Below, in pieces: positions 26,090 to 38,017 of a DNA stretch of 64,000 nt. Made by a program: the position numbers and the translations under genes. The stretch is taken from NCBI GenBank assembly GCA_947623455.1, contig OX392536.1, forward strand, positions 9,791,282-9,855,281, read 5' to 3'. This stretch comes from Mimachlamys varia (Eukaryota; Mollusca; Bivalvia; Pectinida; Pectinidae). Each line of letters begins with the position of its first letter. Position 1 is the first letter of the stretch. The notes below the pieces were generated by a model. It worked only from the letters and a program-made list of their open reading frames with translations. It ran no database searches and had not been told where the DNA came from.

Positions 26090-26092
26090 TAC

Positions 26093-26416
26093 TGCCGAAG
26101 GCCCCCAGCAGAACACCACACTCAGTCACACTTTACTGAAAACGGGCGAACCAGTCGTCCCACTCCCATAATGCTGAACGTCAAGCAGGAAGTAGTAATT
26201 ACCATTGTTAGAGACTCGGGTATGTCTTAGCCTTGGGACAGGACCCATAGTCTTCATCACAGGGACGAACGCTCAACTAAAGTCCAAAAGTGAGGTTGTG
26301 TCAAGGGACATTTAGAAAGGAGAAGTTATTAAGAAAGAATGGAAGATAAGATCCGAAGTTTAGTCGCCTTCTACGATCATGCAATGGGGGCAGCAGGTAC
26401 AATTCTTACGCCCTAC
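26093..26416 (-). repeat. Dispersed repeat family B, copy 1
   Basis: On the minus strand it begins with TTGTACCTGCTGCCCCCATT and contains GACTTTAGTTGAGCGTTCGT and GGTTCGCCCGTTTTCAGT. It aligns along its length with 30852-31130 on the plus strand. I recall this sequence as a common interspersed repeat in scallop DNA, but I cannot name its class. No long frame or tRNA head is obvious. Confidence 0.75.
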
Positions 26417-27357
26417 CTGCAGTGCTGTTGTTACGACGATAAAGAAGAGTAACGGATTACACATTCGAGAGACAGACTTATTAATGTTGTATCTTTGATT
26501 ATATAACTAATGCGCTCCTGGCACTGATCAGCGCGTCAGCGCGTCATATACCTGTGTCGTCCATATGTCTGGTTACTGTCCATGTAAAATGTGTTTTTCG
26601 AAGAGTAATATTAATTTATATTGAGTAAATAATACAATATTTACTACATTTACATGTAACATTTTTCTCGGATTTGTTTTACAAATGAATCTGCTCAAGT
26701 TTCACTGCTTGATGAGGAAACCAGTTAATATCATAGATATGGGTCAAGGTCACGGCTATTTATAGTGTTTTATCAGAAAAAAATATAGTGCAATGGCTTT
26801 TGAATTCAATAAACATATTTTATAAAATTAAAAAAAGCTTCTTAAAATGAAACATAGAGTGACAATTCCAAATCACATAATATACTATTTTACCGAAAGG
26901 ACATTTTGGTCCTAAAAAGTCTGAATGATTCGTAAGAATAGTATTTACATTTTGATATATACCTTAATAACTATGTCCAACATTCATTAACGGCAATGAC
27001 CTGAGTTAAACCCATTTTTATATAAATAAGAACTTGTAAATTAATCGAGGGTCCCGCCAGTGCCATATGACCGTCTGCTGCCAAACTTTAGATGATTCCG
27101 AACCTAATCCATTCGATACTATGTTCTCTTTTTGTTAAGTCTTTACCAAACGTCCGTGCTCCTCGGACGTTTTTCCTGCCGTCCCTAGTTTCTGCTTTTT
27201 ACCGCCCCCTCGTTTATAACATGATCGATCTCTTCTGTAAACTTTGTTTTACATGCTATAATAAAAATCGAACAGTTGTTTTAAATTTAAAGAAAATAAT
27301 CACAACTCTTTGGTAGACTGTCCTTTTGTACAAGCACAATGTGTTAACAAATATATG
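26417..27357. other. Unique DNA, no supportable gene
   Basis: A short GCGCGTCA-type duplication lies near 26531-26546. Otherwise there is nothing recognisable. Confidence 0.5.
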
Positions 27358-27359
27358 TA

Positions 27360-27858
27360 CAGCTAGGTGCCAAAGTCTTTCATTTTTTTTTATTTTGCTA
27401 TATATTTTTTGTATTTCCAACTTTTTTCAATGAATTTCCCTGACTTCGTTTATGGATGGATTTTGACAATTTTTTGTCATTTGGTACAGAAATATCCAAG
27501 GTTTCATCTCACAATATTTATTTTATTTTTCGTTGTGTATCTATGGAGCTGTACAGAATTATCGACACTGCTAATTACCGTGTGATGCCATTTCTCTATA
27601 TAACGTTACCAAATCGACGTCAAAATGGCGCCCAAAAAATTAGATGTTGTAAATAAATTATGATTTCTCTTGTCATACACAACAGAAAACAGGGAAAATA
27701 TTATGAGATGAAACAGGAAACAATTTTCTACAAGTACACAAAATTTCATTCAAAATGACCCATAAACAAAGTCATGAAAATTCATTGTAAAAAGTTGGAA
27801 AAACAAAGAATAAATAGCAAAATAAAAAAAAAACTGAAAGACTTTTGGCACGTAACTG
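27360..27858. mobile_element. Non-autonomous TA-flanked element with long inverted arms
   Basis: The left end reads CAGCTAGGTGCCAAAGTC (27360-27377). The right end, reverse complemented, reads CAGTTACGTGCCAAAAGTC. Both are flanked by TA (27358-27359 and 27859-27860), the target duplication expected of Tc1/mariner transposons. The inverted similarity continues for about 170 bases on each side: CATTTTTTTTTATTTTGCTA, CCAACTTTTT, GACTTCGTTTATGG and GTTTCATCTCACAATATT all have counterparts. Only about 150 bases of centre remain and no transposase frame is present. This is a MITE or fold-back derivative. The short frames over it (27367-27656 and 27750-28061) follow from the arms. Confidence 0.82.
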
Positions 27859-27860
27859 TA

Positions 27861-28728
27861 TATCGTTGATATGGTATACATATTCACCGGGAAGCAAATT
27901 GTATAAACCTGAAAAGAACAGCAGGCTTTCCAACAATTTCTACAGACCGTGGTCGCATCTATAATAAACATTCTATAAATAGAATCGTTCCGATATGTGT
28001 GAGAGACATGGAAAAATCCGTGGTTATGAATATTAAATCTTATTGGACCTTCCGTATCCATCTGTTATCGATTCTTCCTGAATGTATGAGGGCAGGGGTT
28101 TATTTCCCGTTCCCGGTCCTAGAACTGTTATGAATATAAAATCGTACCTAAAGAATTAATACAAACAGTGAACGTGAACGTGGAACAATTCTTACAGCAA
28201 GATAAACGTCTTCCTTGTTCATATTTCGTTATCTCACATTGTAGTTATGAATATAAATCAAAACCATTACGTCAATCCGTAGCTGTGTGAGATTATTGTG
28301 TTTAGAAACTGTCTGCAGACGCAGACATTGGAATCTCGGAGACTTGAATCTAACCGAGATATTGGAATGGGAGTAGGATATAAAGGAGATCGCCTTCATT
28401 AAGATTGGTGGAAGTAATATCAGTGTTGTGGTCGTTAGGGACGCCTAACGTTGTATTGAAGACGTCGTCTGGAGGAAGGCAATAACATAAAAGCCGTGTT
28501 AAGCGCAGCTTCCGGCTAAGTCTTGTGACGCATGTGCAAATGTTGATGGTGGTAACCTCCGGCATTCCTTTCACAAAAGCATTCCTAAATTCAAACTGCT
28601 AAACGACGGCTTGTAAAGACTTAATGAACACTTCAAAACAAAAAGGAAAATATATAATTTGCATAAAAAAAAACAGAATTTATTTTCCGTTGCTACTGTA
28701 TGTTTTTCTCTCATGTTACATGTTGTCT
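27861..28728. other. Unique DNA, no supportable gene
   Basis: The 74-codon minus-strand frame at 28350-28574 is unremarkable. I see no repeats or RNA genes. Confidence 0.5.
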
Positions 28729-28875
28729 GGCCCGAATATCATGAAACAATCTTAGACTTAAGTTTGTGCTTAGCCAATCAGGTATCACGTTGCTTTTTGT
28801 AACGTTATTTGTGATTGGCTAAGTCCAAAATTAAGACAAATTTAGACTTAAGATTGTTTCATGATCACCCGGGCC
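28729..28875. mobile_element. Fold-back MITE with GGCCC ends
   Basis: The left arm reads GGCCCGAATATCATGAAACA then ATCTTAGACTTAAG. The right arm, reverse complemented, reads GGCCCGGGTGATCATGAAAC then AATCTTAAGTCTAA. Inner parts also pair (CTTAGCCAATCA with TGATTGGCTAAG), so the 147 bases can fold almost end to end. There is no coding sequence. The ends resemble those of 62412-62605. Confidence 0.85.
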
Positions 28876-28912
28876 CTGCTTGAAGTCCTTTAAAGTACCT
28901 TTTACTGGCGAT

Positions 28913-29140
28913 GTCACCGATCCGACAACGTCACGACAGACGGTGTTGTCACCGATCCGACAACGTCACGACATATGGTGTTGTCACCGATCCGACAACG
29001 TCACGACAGACGGTGTTGTCACCGATCCGACAACGTCACGGCATATGGTGTTGTCACCGATCCGACAACGTCACGACATATGGTGTTGTCACTGATCCGA
29101 CAACGTCACGACAGATAGTGTTGCCACTGATCCGACAAAC
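28913..29140. repeat. 35-bp minisatellite, 6.5 copies
   Basis: The unit contains GTCACCGATCCGACAACGTC then ACGACAGACGGTGTT, with an alternating variant CATATGG for AGACGG. Each unit can form a hairpin with a 6-bp stem, GTTGTC and GACAAC, around eight bases. The two overlapping plus-strand frames at 28880-29150 are repeat translations. Confidence 0.93.
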
Positions 29141-30650
29141 ACCGAACTAAGCGGAAAGGACACCACAAACCGACTGCAACATTTCTGATAAACAAGAAGT
29201 TTATAAAGACTAGGCCCAAATCAACAAGTCGCCATGCCTATTCAATCTACTTGTATGTAGTTTGGAGATGGATGACCTCCCTACGGCGGGGTCGTAGGCT
29301 CGGATTCAACATACGGTGTGATGTAATTGTCTTTAAACTGCCCAGACTCGATTACTGTCCGGGATGGGTAATACGGTTTTGTGCTGTAGTTTTTATGGTC
29401 AGTTTGAAATACAAACCCATAACGAGCATATTACCTTTACAACGTCCTGCACCCAAACACAGATAACCTAGCATACATGTCAATCATATGACATGAAGCC
29501 ATTGGAATAGATTGTATGTACATGTTTGATACATGTATCTCTCACAAAAAAAGTGTCATTCATTTTCATTGATTTATTTTATAAGACATGGCGCTGTTTA
29601 AATGTCTTTTACTACTAATTAAGTCATAGCTTTTTTTTCTATAAATTGATCCTTTATTCAGCAAACACACAAATGATTCCTGGTATTTCCATTGACAAGA
29701 ATGTTGAATTCTGGAACAGCTGACGACGAATAACAAAGCTTACTTTTTCGGAATCAAATGTTAAAATGTTTAGCTAAACTTTTGCCTTTCCCTTCGTCAA
29801 ATCACCATAGTATGTACAAAATGTACATTTGATAACAATAGAAATACAAACCATGTTTGTATTATGTGGAGGATTACGTCAAGCTAGTGTTTGGTTGCTA
29901 GACATGTGACGTCATCATAGGCCATGCCGTCATGGTGATATTGTGATCGTCACTATGTCTTAGAGTCTTAGATCTCCTTGTCTATGTACAGTCACACATT
30001 CATCTCCATTCAAACCAATATCATTTTCAATAAATTAATTATCTTCTTGGATTTTTTATTCTATTGTGACATGAAATGAAAGTCTCACAAATCCATCACA
30101 GTATAACGAACAGCCGACCGCTGCTGAATTACACTATATCTTTGTACATAGGATCATACCGTCGTTATTAGTCATCAGACGTATTCATGGTTACAAAGAT
30201 AATTTTGTATGAAAAACTGTTGCCCGGAGAGACAGGAGGCTGATAGTCAGACCGCCTTTTAATAAAAGGAGATCATTATTAATGCTTGAGGTTTTGAAAA
30301 TGACTTATCGACAATTTTTTTCAATGCTATTTTTGGCTATTGGTACATATGTAAGCATATTTGATTCAGGAAAAAATACCGCTTCAAAATCAGTCAGTGT
30401 CGTGGATTTTTAGATGAACAAGAAAGAGAAAGCCACATGTTTTTAATGAAATAATGTTCAAACGACAAATAGGGGAAAATAATATATTAGTTAACACTTT
30501 TTCAAGATAATCAGAAAATAAATATAGTTGAAAGATTGTTCATTAAAGTAAAGAACAATATACATTTTATATTATTACTGCATAAGCCTGCTTGTTGTGA
30601 TTGAGAATTATTCCTCATTTCTCACATTTAGGCCATGCCATTTACTTGCA
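29141..30650. other. Unique AT-rich DNA, no supportable gene
   Basis: The 71-codon frame at 29251-29466 has no family resemblance. A TGACGTCA palindrome lies near 29908. I see no repeats. Confidence 0.5.
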
Positions 30651-30654
30651 TTTG

Positions 30655-30848
30655 ACATAGATTTACATGGCGGGTGTCGTCGATGACGCAGAAGATACTT
30701 GATCTTCCGGAACACCTGGTCTTATTCTCTTCTACCTTTACGAGGGTATTTCCTTTGTTCATATTTTGTCTCTAATTTAATTGATTTTGAGCCCGGATTA
30801 TGGTTTCAGTGTCAATAATTTGGTATTCTTTGATTTTTATAGTATTTG
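30655..30848 (+). mobile_element. Retroelement family A, 3'-end fragment (copy 1)
   Basis: It contains GTCGTCGATGACGCAGAAGA, then CTTCCGGAACACCTGGTCTT, TTTGTTCATATTTTGTCTC and GGTATTCTTTGATTTTT. The same ordered blocks occur at 38410-38605 (+) and, inverted, at 42606-42832 and 63851-64000. I recall this as the 3' non-coding end of a molluscan retroelement. The copy is 5' truncated and lacks coding sequence. Family B starts directly after it. Confidence 0.75.
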
Positions 30849-30851
30849 AAG

Positions 30852-31199
30852 TTGTACCTGCTGCCCCGATTGCATGATTAGTAAGAGGCGACTAAATTTA
30901 GGATATTTTCTTTTCTATCAAAACAACTTTCTTCCTTCTAATTTCTCCATTGACACGGCCTCACTTTTGGTCTTTAGTTGAGCGCTCCCCCATGTTATGT
31001 GGGAAAGCTTTTGGTTCTGTCCCTTTACCAATACGTACCAGAATCTCATAAAATGGTAGTTACTATTCCCTGTTTGACACTCATCATGGTAGGAATGGAA
31101 CCACTGGTTCGCCTGTTGTCAGTTTAATGTGACTCAAGATACATTCAATGCGAGGCCATTCGTAAATGACCCTGGCTGTTAATATGACGTAAAACCTTC
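30852..31199 (+). repeat. Dispersed repeat family B, copy 2
   Basis: It starts with GTACCTGCTGCCCCGATTGC. It continues with GGTCTTTAGTTGAGCG and GGTTCGCCTGTTGTCAGTTT, aligning with the reverse complement of 26093-26416. It ends in AAATGACCCTGGCTGTTAAT plus ATGACGTAAAACC, a tail shared with the SINE at 1078. That suggests use of the same retrotransposition machinery, or fusion to a SINE end. Confidence 0.72.
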
Positions 31200-31744
31200 T
31201 ACAGCCAAACAGTTATGGTAAGTAGAAAAATAAATGTGACTTATCCCGCAAAACATGATAAAACATAATCAACATGCAGTTGTACAAAGTAAAAATGTTT
31301 TTATCATTTCGTTTCGTTTCTATTTCGTTTCGTATTTTGCTAATACCTCTCTAACTGATCTTGCGATGCCATCAGCAATCCAACAAAGTACGACATTGAT
31401 TGTGCGTTTTATTGTCGGCGTTACTTGACTACAAAACAGTAATAATACTTAAACCTTGATGGAGCAGACAGGATTCGGGATATTATCGAAAACATATATG
31501 ATACAATGTATTAGCTCAGTGAAAGGCACTGCCGTAATCCGCGATCTTCTCATTACTCTCAGTCGACACCTGCCGTCAAGTGACGGTCCGGGAATAGGCC
31601 GGTGTTGGGTCAGTCGGTGGTCAATCAAGGGTTTAGACACCTCGTTTGTATTCTCTAACAAGTTACACTGTACAGAAGCCCCATATAACCTCATGAAATC
31701 TTCTGTAAGGCGCTTTACATTCTTCAGATAAGTACATATTCAAC
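31200..31744. other. Unique DNA, no supportable gene
   Basis: Overlapping frames of 81 and 91 codons lie on opposite strands at 31449-31731. Neither resembles a known protein. A short TTTCGTTTCG duplication lies near 31307-31330. Confidence 0.5.
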
Positions 31745-33483
31745 ACAACAAGATACGATAGACATAAACATACATGTATAAACAAAATGAGGACATGTAT
31801 ATACAAAATCATTAGGACAGACGTGTATATACAACACAATAAGGACAGACATGTATATATAACACAATAAGGACAGACATGTATATACAACACCATAAGG
31901 ACAGACATGTATATACAACACAATGAGGACAGACATGTATATACAACACAATAAGGACAGACATGTATATACAACACAATAAGGACAGACATGTATATAC
32001 AACACAATGTGGACAGACATGTATATACAACACAATAAGGACAGACATGTATATACAACACAATCAGGACAGACATGTATAAACAACACAATAAGGACAC
32101 ACATGTATATACAACACAAAGAGGACAGACATGTATATACAACACAATGTGGACAGACATGTATATACAACACAATGAGGACAGACATGTATATACAACA
32201 CAATAAGGACACACATGTATATACAACACAATGAGGACAGACATGTATATACAACACAATGTGGACAGACATGTATATACAACACAATAAGGACAGACAT
32301 GTATATACACCACAATGAGGACAGACATGTATATACAAAACAATGAGGACAGACATGTATATACAACACAATGTGGACAGACATGTATATACAACACAAT
32401 AAGGACAGACATGTATATACAACACAATGAGGACAGACATGTATATACAACACAATAAGGACAGACATGTATATACAACACGATAAGGACACACATGTAT
32501 ATACAACACAATGAGGACAGACATGTATATACAACACAATGTGGACAGACATGTATATACAACACAATAAGGACAGACATGTATATACACCACAATGAGG
32601 ACAGACATGTATATACAAAACAATGAGGACAGACATGTATATACAACACAATGTGGACAGACATGTATATACAACACAATAAGGACACACATGTATATAC
32701 AACACAATGAGGACAGACATGTATATACAACACAATAAGGACAGACATGTATATACAACACGATGAGGACAGACATGTTTATACAACACAATGGGAACAG
32801 ACATGTATATACAACACAATAAGGACAGACATGTATATACAACACAATAAGGACAGACATGAATAAAAACACAATAAGGACAGACATGTATATACAACAC
32901 AATGAGGACAGACATGTATATACAACACAATAAGGACAGACATGTATATACAACATAATAAGGACAGACATGTATTTACAACACAATGAGGACGGACATG
33001 TATATACAACACAATAAGGACAGACATGTATTTACACACAGTGAGGACAGTTATGTATATACAACACAAAGAGGACAGACATGTATATACAACACAATAA
33101 GGACAGACATGAATAAAAACACAATAAGGACAGACATGTATATACAACACAATGAGGACAGACATGTATATACAACACAATAAGGACAGTTATGTATATA
33201 CAACACAAAGAGAACAGACATGTATATACAACACAATAAGGACAGACATGAATAAAAACACAATAAGGACAGACATGTATATACAACACAATGAGGACAG
33301 ACATGTATATACAACACAATAAGGACAGACATGTATATACAACACAATAAGGACAGACATGTATTTACAACATAATGAGGACAGTTATGTATATACAACA
33401 CAAAGAGGACAGACATGTATATACAACACAATAAGGACAGACATGTATATACAACACAATAAGGACAGACATGTATATTCACC
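31745..33483. repeat. 28-bp minisatellite, about 62 copies
   Basis: The unit contains AATAAGGACAGACATGTATA then TACAACAC and repeats every 28 bases. Variants carry AATGAGG, AATGTGG, GACACACATG or GAATAAAAAC. Since 28 is one more than a multiple of three, a single frame passes through all three phases of the unit. The minus-strand frames of 361, 420 and 288 codons therefore show a 28-residue super-repeat rich in Cys, Val, Tyr and Leu. That is a product of the repeat, not a protein family. Plus-strand frames are also open for 65-75 codons. Confidence 0.95.
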
Positions 33484-34507
33484 ACAGATTGGAGCATTCC
33501 TTGCTGAAGTGAATCTCAACACGTGATCGATTAAAGCCTATTGTATTCATTAATAAGAATTATAAGAAGGCGCCCGCGTTCCTGCTTTTGGAGGCTGTAT
33601 ACGTACCCATTTTGTTATAGGTCTGTGCTTCTAATTCATTTATATAGTGACACATTACTGAATTATATACATAGGCCCTCAGAGGACATATATCTATATC
33701 TGCTATATATAAAAACTGTGTTTTATGGAAACACTTTTGTATCAGTGTATTTAAACGTTTTCCGACATTTTTTGCCCTTGTGATGATGATTGGAGCAGTG
33801 GTTGTATTTACGTAATACAGGAACATTATATAGCCATGTCGACAGTAGCTGTATGGTGCAATATCCTTTCAATACTGTATCTATTACGGAATGTGCAGTC
33901 CCATGTGTGTGGCTTAGATTCATCTTGTCTTACAGATGGATTAATTGAAATGGAATATTTAGCCGGTGTTAATAAAGCTGATTTAACTCCAAACAGCTCG
34001 TTTCTTTACCAAATGAAACATTCTGAAAGCTCCGTCGAATTTTTCTCGCCCTGTTGGAGCTGATATGTAGGTGCAACATTAGGCAAGGTGTTGTACGTGG
34101 TCACCCTCCCGTGATAATCCCGCTGTGAGGCGGTAACTCCTGTTGTATATACATATAAGCAGAGTGTGACGGGTCGTTTGTGACAGTTATACATGTGCTG
34201 GAGATAATGAATGATGACAGGTTCGCCACTTGGGGATAAGGCCCCGGGAAGCAACAGCCGCATAAACAACATGCCTCTAATTGCTCGCCTATCATCTTAT
34301 CGAGGAGTAATGACAGCCAATAAATGCCTCCCCTGGGCTAACTCTTCGGTCTCTGGAGGAAGATTTCTAGAAACAGCGCCAGCTACACTGCATGATAAAT
34401 CGACCGATGATGATCGGGAGAAATGACTTCAAAGATTTTTTATTCGTTGTTTTGGGAATAACAGCATGAGTAGTTGTTATAACAAATGTTTCATATCCAA
34501 AAGAAAC
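33484..34507. other. Unique DNA between two arrays
   Basis: Apart from the small signal-peptide-like frame at 33836, only overlapping short frames occur on both strands. I see no RNA genes or repeats. Confidence 0.45.
33836..34063 (+). CDS. Hypothetical small secreted protein or first exon (weak)
   Basis: This 75-codon frame starts at ATG in a fair context (AGCCATGT). It begins MSTVAVWCNILSILYLL, a hydrophobic stretch of about 17 residues followed by charged residues, which resembles a signal peptide. The remainder is short and holds four cysteines in all after the hydrophobic stretch, plus an N-S-S glycosylation site. It ends at TGA. No known family is recognised. It could be a short secreted peptide, the first exon of a longer gene, or chance. 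Opposite-strand frames of similar length overlap it, so I give it little weight. Confidence 0.15.
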   Translation: MSTVAVWCNILSILYLLRNVQSHVCGLDSSCLTDGLIEMEYLAGVNKADLTPNSSFLYQMKHSESSVEFFSPCWS

Positions 34508-36190
34508 ATGACGCGACCACGTGGGTATTTTCCGAGTACCAGATCATCTGTCTGACTACGTGGGTATTCTCCGAGTACCAGATCATCTGTCTGACCACGT
34601 GGGTATTCTCTGAGTACCGGATCATCTGTCTGACCACGTGGGTATTCTCCGTGTACCTGGTCATCTGTCTGACCACGTGGGTATTCTCCGTGTACCAGAT
34701 CAACTGTCAGATCACGTGGGTATTCTCCGAGTACCTAGTCGTCTGCCTGACCACGTGGGTTTCTCCAAATACCAGATCATCTGCCTGCCCATGTGGGTAT
34801 TCTCCGAGTACCAGATCATCTGTCTGACCACGTGGGTAGTCTCCGTGTATCAGATCATCTGTCTGACCACGTGGGTATTCTCCGAGTACCTAGTCGTCTG
34901 CCTGACCACGTGGGTATTCTCCGTGTACCAGATCATCTGTCTGACCACGTGGGTATTCTCCGAGTACCAGATCATCTGTCTGACCACGTGGGTATTCTCC
35001 GAGTACCTAGTCGTCTGCCTGACCACGTGGGTATTCTCCGTGTACCAGATCATCTGTCTGACCACGTGGGTATTCTCCGAGTACCAGATCATCTGTCTGA
35101 CCACGTGGGTATTCTCCGAGTACCAGGTCATCTGCCTGTCCACGTGGGTATTCTCCATGTACCAGGTCATCTGTCTGACCACGTGGGTATTCTCCGAGTA
35201 CCAGATCATCTGCCTTACCACGTGGGTATTCTCGGAGTACCAGGTCATCTGTCTGACCACGTGGGTATTCTCCGTGTACCAGATCATCTGTCTGACCACG
35301 TGGGTATTCTCCGTGTACCAGGTCATCTGTCTGACCACGTGGGTATTATCTGTGTACCAGGTCATCTGTCTGATCTCGTGGGTTTTCTCCGTGTACCAGA
35401 TCATTTGCCTGACCACGTGGGTATTCTCCGTTTACCAGATCATCTGTCTGGCCACGTGGGTATTCTCCGTGAATCAAATCATCTGTCTGACCACGTGGGT
35501 ATTATCCGTGTACCAGGTCATCTGTCTGACCACGTTGGTATTCTCCGTGTACCAGTTCATCTGTCTGACCACGTGGGTATTCTCCGTGTACCAGGTCATT
35601 TGTCTGACCACGTGGGTATTCTCCGTGTACCAGGTCATCTGTCTGACCACGTGGGTATTCTCCGTGAATCAAATCATCTGTCTGACCACGTGGGTATTCT
35701 CCGTGTACCAGGTCATCTGTCTGACCACGTTGGTATTCTCCGTGTACCAGGTCATCTGTCTGACCACGTGGGTATTCTCCGTGTACCAGGTCATTTGTCT
35801 GACCACGTGGGTATTCTCCATGTACCAGGTCATCTGTCTGACCACGTGGGTATTCTCCGTGTACCAGGTCATCTGTCTGACCACGTGGATATTCTCCGTG
35901 TACCAGATCATCTGCCTGACCACGTGGGTATTCTACGTGTACCAGATCATCAGTCTGACCACGTGGGTATTCTCCGTGTACCAGATCATCAGTCTGACCA
36001 CGTGGGTATTCTCCGTGTACCAGATCATCAGTCTGACCACGTGGGTAATCTCCGTGTACCAGATCATCTGTCTGACCACGTGGGTATTCTCCGTGTATCT
36101 GGTCATCTGTCTGACCACGTTGGTATTCTCCGAGTACCAGATCATCTGTCTGACCACGTTGGTATTCTCAGTGTTCCAGGTCATCTGTTC
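34508..36190. repeat. 39-bp minisatellite, about 43 copies, E-box in nearly every unit
   Basis: The unit contains TGACCACGTGGGTATTCTCC, then GTGTACCAGATCATCTGTC, with GAGTACC as the alternative middle part. CACGTG (a canonical E-box) occurs in most units and is changed to CACGTT in about five. The unit is 13 codons long without stops, so frames of 525 and 477 codons are open on the plus strand and shorter ones on the minus strand. The predicted 13-residue repeats have no known relative. The first half of the unit closely matches the centre of the SINE at 43880-44075. Confidence 0.95.
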
Positions 36191-38017
36191 TGTAAACGTT
36201 CTCGGGGAGCTTTGATTCTTGGCTGAGAGACGGGATACAGGACAGGATGGGAAGAATGAACGTGCACGTGATCGAAACGAGGTCAGGAGTTAAGTTGGAG
36301 GTTTGGAGACTGACTCGACCGGGAACCAAATCGTGTACACGTTACAGAACAAGATATTTATTGAAATTCATTGAATCACTAACAAATATCATTGTACAGC
36401 TTTAGTAAATGTCGTCGTTGTGAAAACCAGAAGTACTGTTTTACATGTGTGTAATTCTCTTTTTACAGAAAAAAATATGACCGAGAGAGCAAATCTATCG
36501 AGATTGTAAGTGCTATCAGCATCTCGCTGCAGCCGCCGAATCAGGCAACGTAATGAGATTGGATTATCTCCGATGTCAGTTTCACTCAGTACAAATACCG
36601 CCCCAAGTCTGATAGCGCCGCCTCAATGTAATTCTGTAGGTGTCATAATAAAAAACAAATATTGGAATTGCTATAATTCTGAAAGATAATCTGAAAATTG
36701 TTTGATATAAAGTCTAAACATGACCAATATTCCCAATAACTCTTGATGTAATGAAAAATAAATATTTGAATTTTGATTTCCTCGCTGATCAAGCACACTC
36801 CAGTGACAGACTGTTTGACGATTTTATTACAGCTATACATCCGGGATATTTCCTTGAAATGCTGTGATATTAACCGAGGGTTTAGAATTGACGCCATTAT
36901 GATAGAAATTTAATGGCAATCATGGGACTTAAAGTACCATAGTATTTCTTTAATTACATCACTGTAAAATAACTCGGTCACCATTACTGGATAAATATTC
37001 ATGTTTCGGATCAGCATGCTAAATGCTTGTCTCCCTGGGATGATAAAGTACCGGACATACGATACTGCGTTGTTGAATACATTTTGAACCAAACCATTGG
37101 TTATTGCGGTTGTTTTATCGAGGTCAATCTTAAAGCGTTATCGGTAGGAGTAAAAATATCAAAAACGTCACACACTCGCATAATACAATAACAAACACAT
37201 TAAAACTAGATACCATACCAAATGTGGAAGTTTTTGAACTATCTGAAATATTGAACGGCTAAGATATTTTTCAAAACTTGAGCACACAATTAAAATCCAT
37301 GATCATTTTTTATTAAAGAATCTGAGCACGTGCTATCTTCGATAAAACTAGTGGAATGCAACGACTGTCAGATTTAGATAAATGTTACGATAATTATTAC
37401 AGTATTATATGTAGTCACCATTACAACGTCTAAATAGAAGTCTCGCTAAATAATGTGTTTTAAATGTTGTCATGTACTTTTGGCCGCCTTGCTTGGTTGC
37501 CGACACCATTGTGTAATGACCCTTGAAGCTTCTCAATAATAATAAAAAAACAACCTCATCACCTATTTGGAAAACACTGTAATTACCAGAAGCAAAATAA
37601 CGTCCATTTCCCGTTCCGGTTTCGAATGGGCCTCGGTTTAATGAACGTTCTTTGGAAAAATTAAGAAACTTATACAGATATGTAAGGATGTCCTGGATAC
37701 GTCTTTCCTTCAAGATTGTAACATACAAGAAATCCGGACAAGCTTCGCTGTTTTATGTAACAGTGTGTGTGATTGGCTGTAATAATCACTTGCACTGTGT
37801 GTACCTAATGCGCTCGGGATTCCCCGAAGTTAATTTATTCTTAGCCAATCTAGAAGAGGACAATATAATTAAAATACACGTAGTGTTTGAGGGACTAGGC
37901 CGATGTGAATATACAGTTGCTCTTCCGCCCTTGATAAAATGGCTAATGCTGATAAACCTGCATCCTGCATCTCTCGAATCCCTGTGCCGTAAGGTTGTTC
38001 GTCAGCAGCTGACATAA
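36191..38017. other. Unique DNA, no supportable gene
   Basis: The longest frames, 37405-37728 (-) and 37652-38017 (+), overlap on opposite strands and match nothing I know. I see no RNA genes or repeats. Confidence 0.45.

Noticed and set aside
34638..36226. 525- and 477-codon frames as tandem-repeat proteins
   Set aside because: Two plus-strand frames and several minus-strand frames are open at once through a 39-bp (13-codon) repeat, with no known domain.
37405..38017. Overlapping 107- and 121-codon frames
   Set aside because: They lie on opposite strands of the same bases, have no recognisable domain and show no convincing splice sites.
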